Shown here one piece after another: positions 62,958-64,000 of a DNA stretch of 64,000 nt. This DNA is from Phylloscopus collybita. Lineage: Eukaryota > Chordata > Aves > Passeriformes > Phylloscopidae. Below the pieces are notes generated by a model, which saw only the letters and a program-made list of their open reading frames with translations, was not told the DNA's origin and did not search any database. The stretch lies in the NCBI GenBank assembly GCA_027886175.1, contig JAJNNQ010000024.1, forward strand, positions 6,494,001 through 6,558,000. Reading direction: 5' to 3'. How positions within the stretch are numbered: the first letter of the stretch is position 1; the number at the start of each line of letters is the position of its first letter. The translations under genes were made by a program, and so were the position numbers.

Positions 62958-64000
62958 TAATTCAGGGCCTTCCATTTGAGAAAGATCCTAATCAGAAACC
63001 TCAAAAATAAAATAACACAAATTTCAAGGAAAAAGAATAGACAGTGATGCTGCCGTTTCACAATTTACTTTACAGCTCTCCTTGCAGTGGTGGCTGCAAC
63101 ATGTGGACAGTCAAAATTTAGTGCATTACTGAAGGTCTTTTAAAAACTTATGGTGAGAAAGAAAGGTTGGGGGAAAACGTCTGGAGGATATTCATTAAAC
63201 AACTAATTGTGATTTGAAGGGCTTTCCTTATGATTTACAGCTTCTTGAGCTTTACAGCTCACAGATCAAAAACAAAATTAATTCAAAATTGAGACTACAA
63301 GGCTTGTAAAAAAAAAAGTTAAAAAAAAAATCATCTCTCAGTCAAAGGATGGATATTTCTGGTCTACCCTATTACATTGTCATGGTTCTTATTGCACATT
63401 CATTCTGCCCAGAAAGTGTACCATAACACTGTGTAAACCAAGGAGAGTTTTGGCTTTGTAAATTCTTGCTCTAGAGCTGAGCAAAACACCCTTGCTGTTC
63501 TACAGCTCTTAAAAGGACAGCAGTGGTTAAAATTTGTTTCCACCAAGACATGCGTCTGGAAAAAAAGTTCTTGGAAGCATTATGAGCCCAAGAAAAAGCT
63601 AGAGATATTCTTCTCATCTCCTGTATGATCACTCCAACAACTTTTCCTTTCTTTCCCTACTCAGTTCTTATTCTGTTTTAACCGCATGAGATTTGCCATA
63701 TAAACCCTTCACCTTAAATTGTCTCATTAGCCTGCATCACTTAGCATCCACTCTTACTTAACTGAAGTGGTTCATTAAATGACATTTCCTTTTAAAAGAC
63801 CTCTAAAGACTTAGTCCTCCCTTTAGGAAGTCAAGAAGACAAATTGTGAAAGGAGAAAACAATGGTCTAAAATCTAGAAAGAACACATTTCCAAATGCCA
63901 CTGCTGAGCAACTTTTCTGTACTTCTTTCCCTCCTAGTAAGTCTGTTGCCTTTACATCATAGCCATGTAAGGGACATGATATTTCTCTCTGAAGTATTCT

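Larger units (their letters stand above)
51696..64000 (-). other. CADM2: CADM2 intron (partial), upstream of the transmembrane exon
   Basis: No exon encoding the third Ig domain or the Thr-rich juxtamembrane linker of CADM2 was found on the minus strand between the transmembrane exon and the window edge. This stretch is therefore read as at least 12.3 kb of one intron, consistent with the very large introns of CADM2 in other amniotes. It contains two CR1 copies with a TCCCA microsatellite (52350-54160), homopolymers, a 23-bp tandem duplication at 57537-57582 and AT-rich unique sequence. Confidence 0.7.

Noticed and set aside
51696..64000. Upstream CADM2 exons (third Ig domain, Thr-rich linker)
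   Set aside because: I looked for the Ig3 end and the Thr/Pro/Ser linker on the minus strand and saw no matching frame with splice sites; they are presumably beyond the window.
1..64000. tRNA, rRNA, CRISPR array or prokaryotic operon
   Set aside because: None is seen; spliced CADM2 exons, CR1 and LTRs identify a vertebrate nuclear genome.

Overview
The window looks like bird nuclear DNA, most likely from a songbird. The evidence is CR1 retrotransposon copies of avian type (3' ends of the CCTTCCAAC...TCTATGATT kind), solitary LTRs resembling passerine endogenous retrovirus LTRs, and an otherwise repeat-poor, AT-rich, gene-sparse landscape. There are no bacterial operons, rRNA, tRNA or CRISPR arrays. 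Nearly all short open reading frames are chance frames.

The only gene I can identify is CADM2 (cell adhesion molecule 2, SynCAM2/Necl-3), on the minus strand. Two exons are visible: the transmembrane exon (51573-51695) and the terminal coding exon with the stop codon (49852-49970), separated by a 1602-bp intron with canonical splice sites. Both junctions are phase 1. Joined, they encode the juxtaextracellular stub, the transmembrane helix, the protein-4.1-binding juxtamembrane segment and the C-terminal EYFI PDZ ligand. Upstream exons (the Ig domains) are not in the window, so 51696-64000 is part of a CADM2 intron. Left of the stop lies the 3' UTR. A plausible proximal poly(A) signal is at 48948-48953, and mammalian CADM2 is known for a very long 3' UTR, so the transcript may run several kb further left.

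Layout. 1 to about 42 kb is intergenic sequence downstream of CADM2; by synteny known from other amniotes it should lie towards VGLL3. It contains three solo LTRs with perfect target-site duplications (9049-9693, 31814-32104, 37896-38251), a short and a diverged CR1 fragment (7404-7442, about 10110-10240) and many A/C-rich or G/T-rich low-complexity tracts. About 42-49.85 kb is possible extended CADM2 3' UTR and flank. It includes remnants of two ancient vertebrate repeats: a palindromic element at 44450-44515 and a divergent inverted pair at 45605-45689 and 45980-46062. 49.85-51.7 kb holds the CADM2 exons. 51.7-64 kb is intron, with two CR1 copies in opposite orientation (52350-52812 minus, 53415-54160 plus); the first carries an 18-copy TCCCA expansion that reads as a GGGAU array in CADM2 pre-mRNA.

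I did not find a convincing undescribed biological system. The most interesting points are the GGGAU array near an alternatively spliced region of CADM2, the ancient transposon remnants possibly exapted in the CADM2 3' UTR, an intron-retention frame that would replace the PDZ-binding tail, and a few promoter-like or conserved-element-like patches that need comparative alignment.
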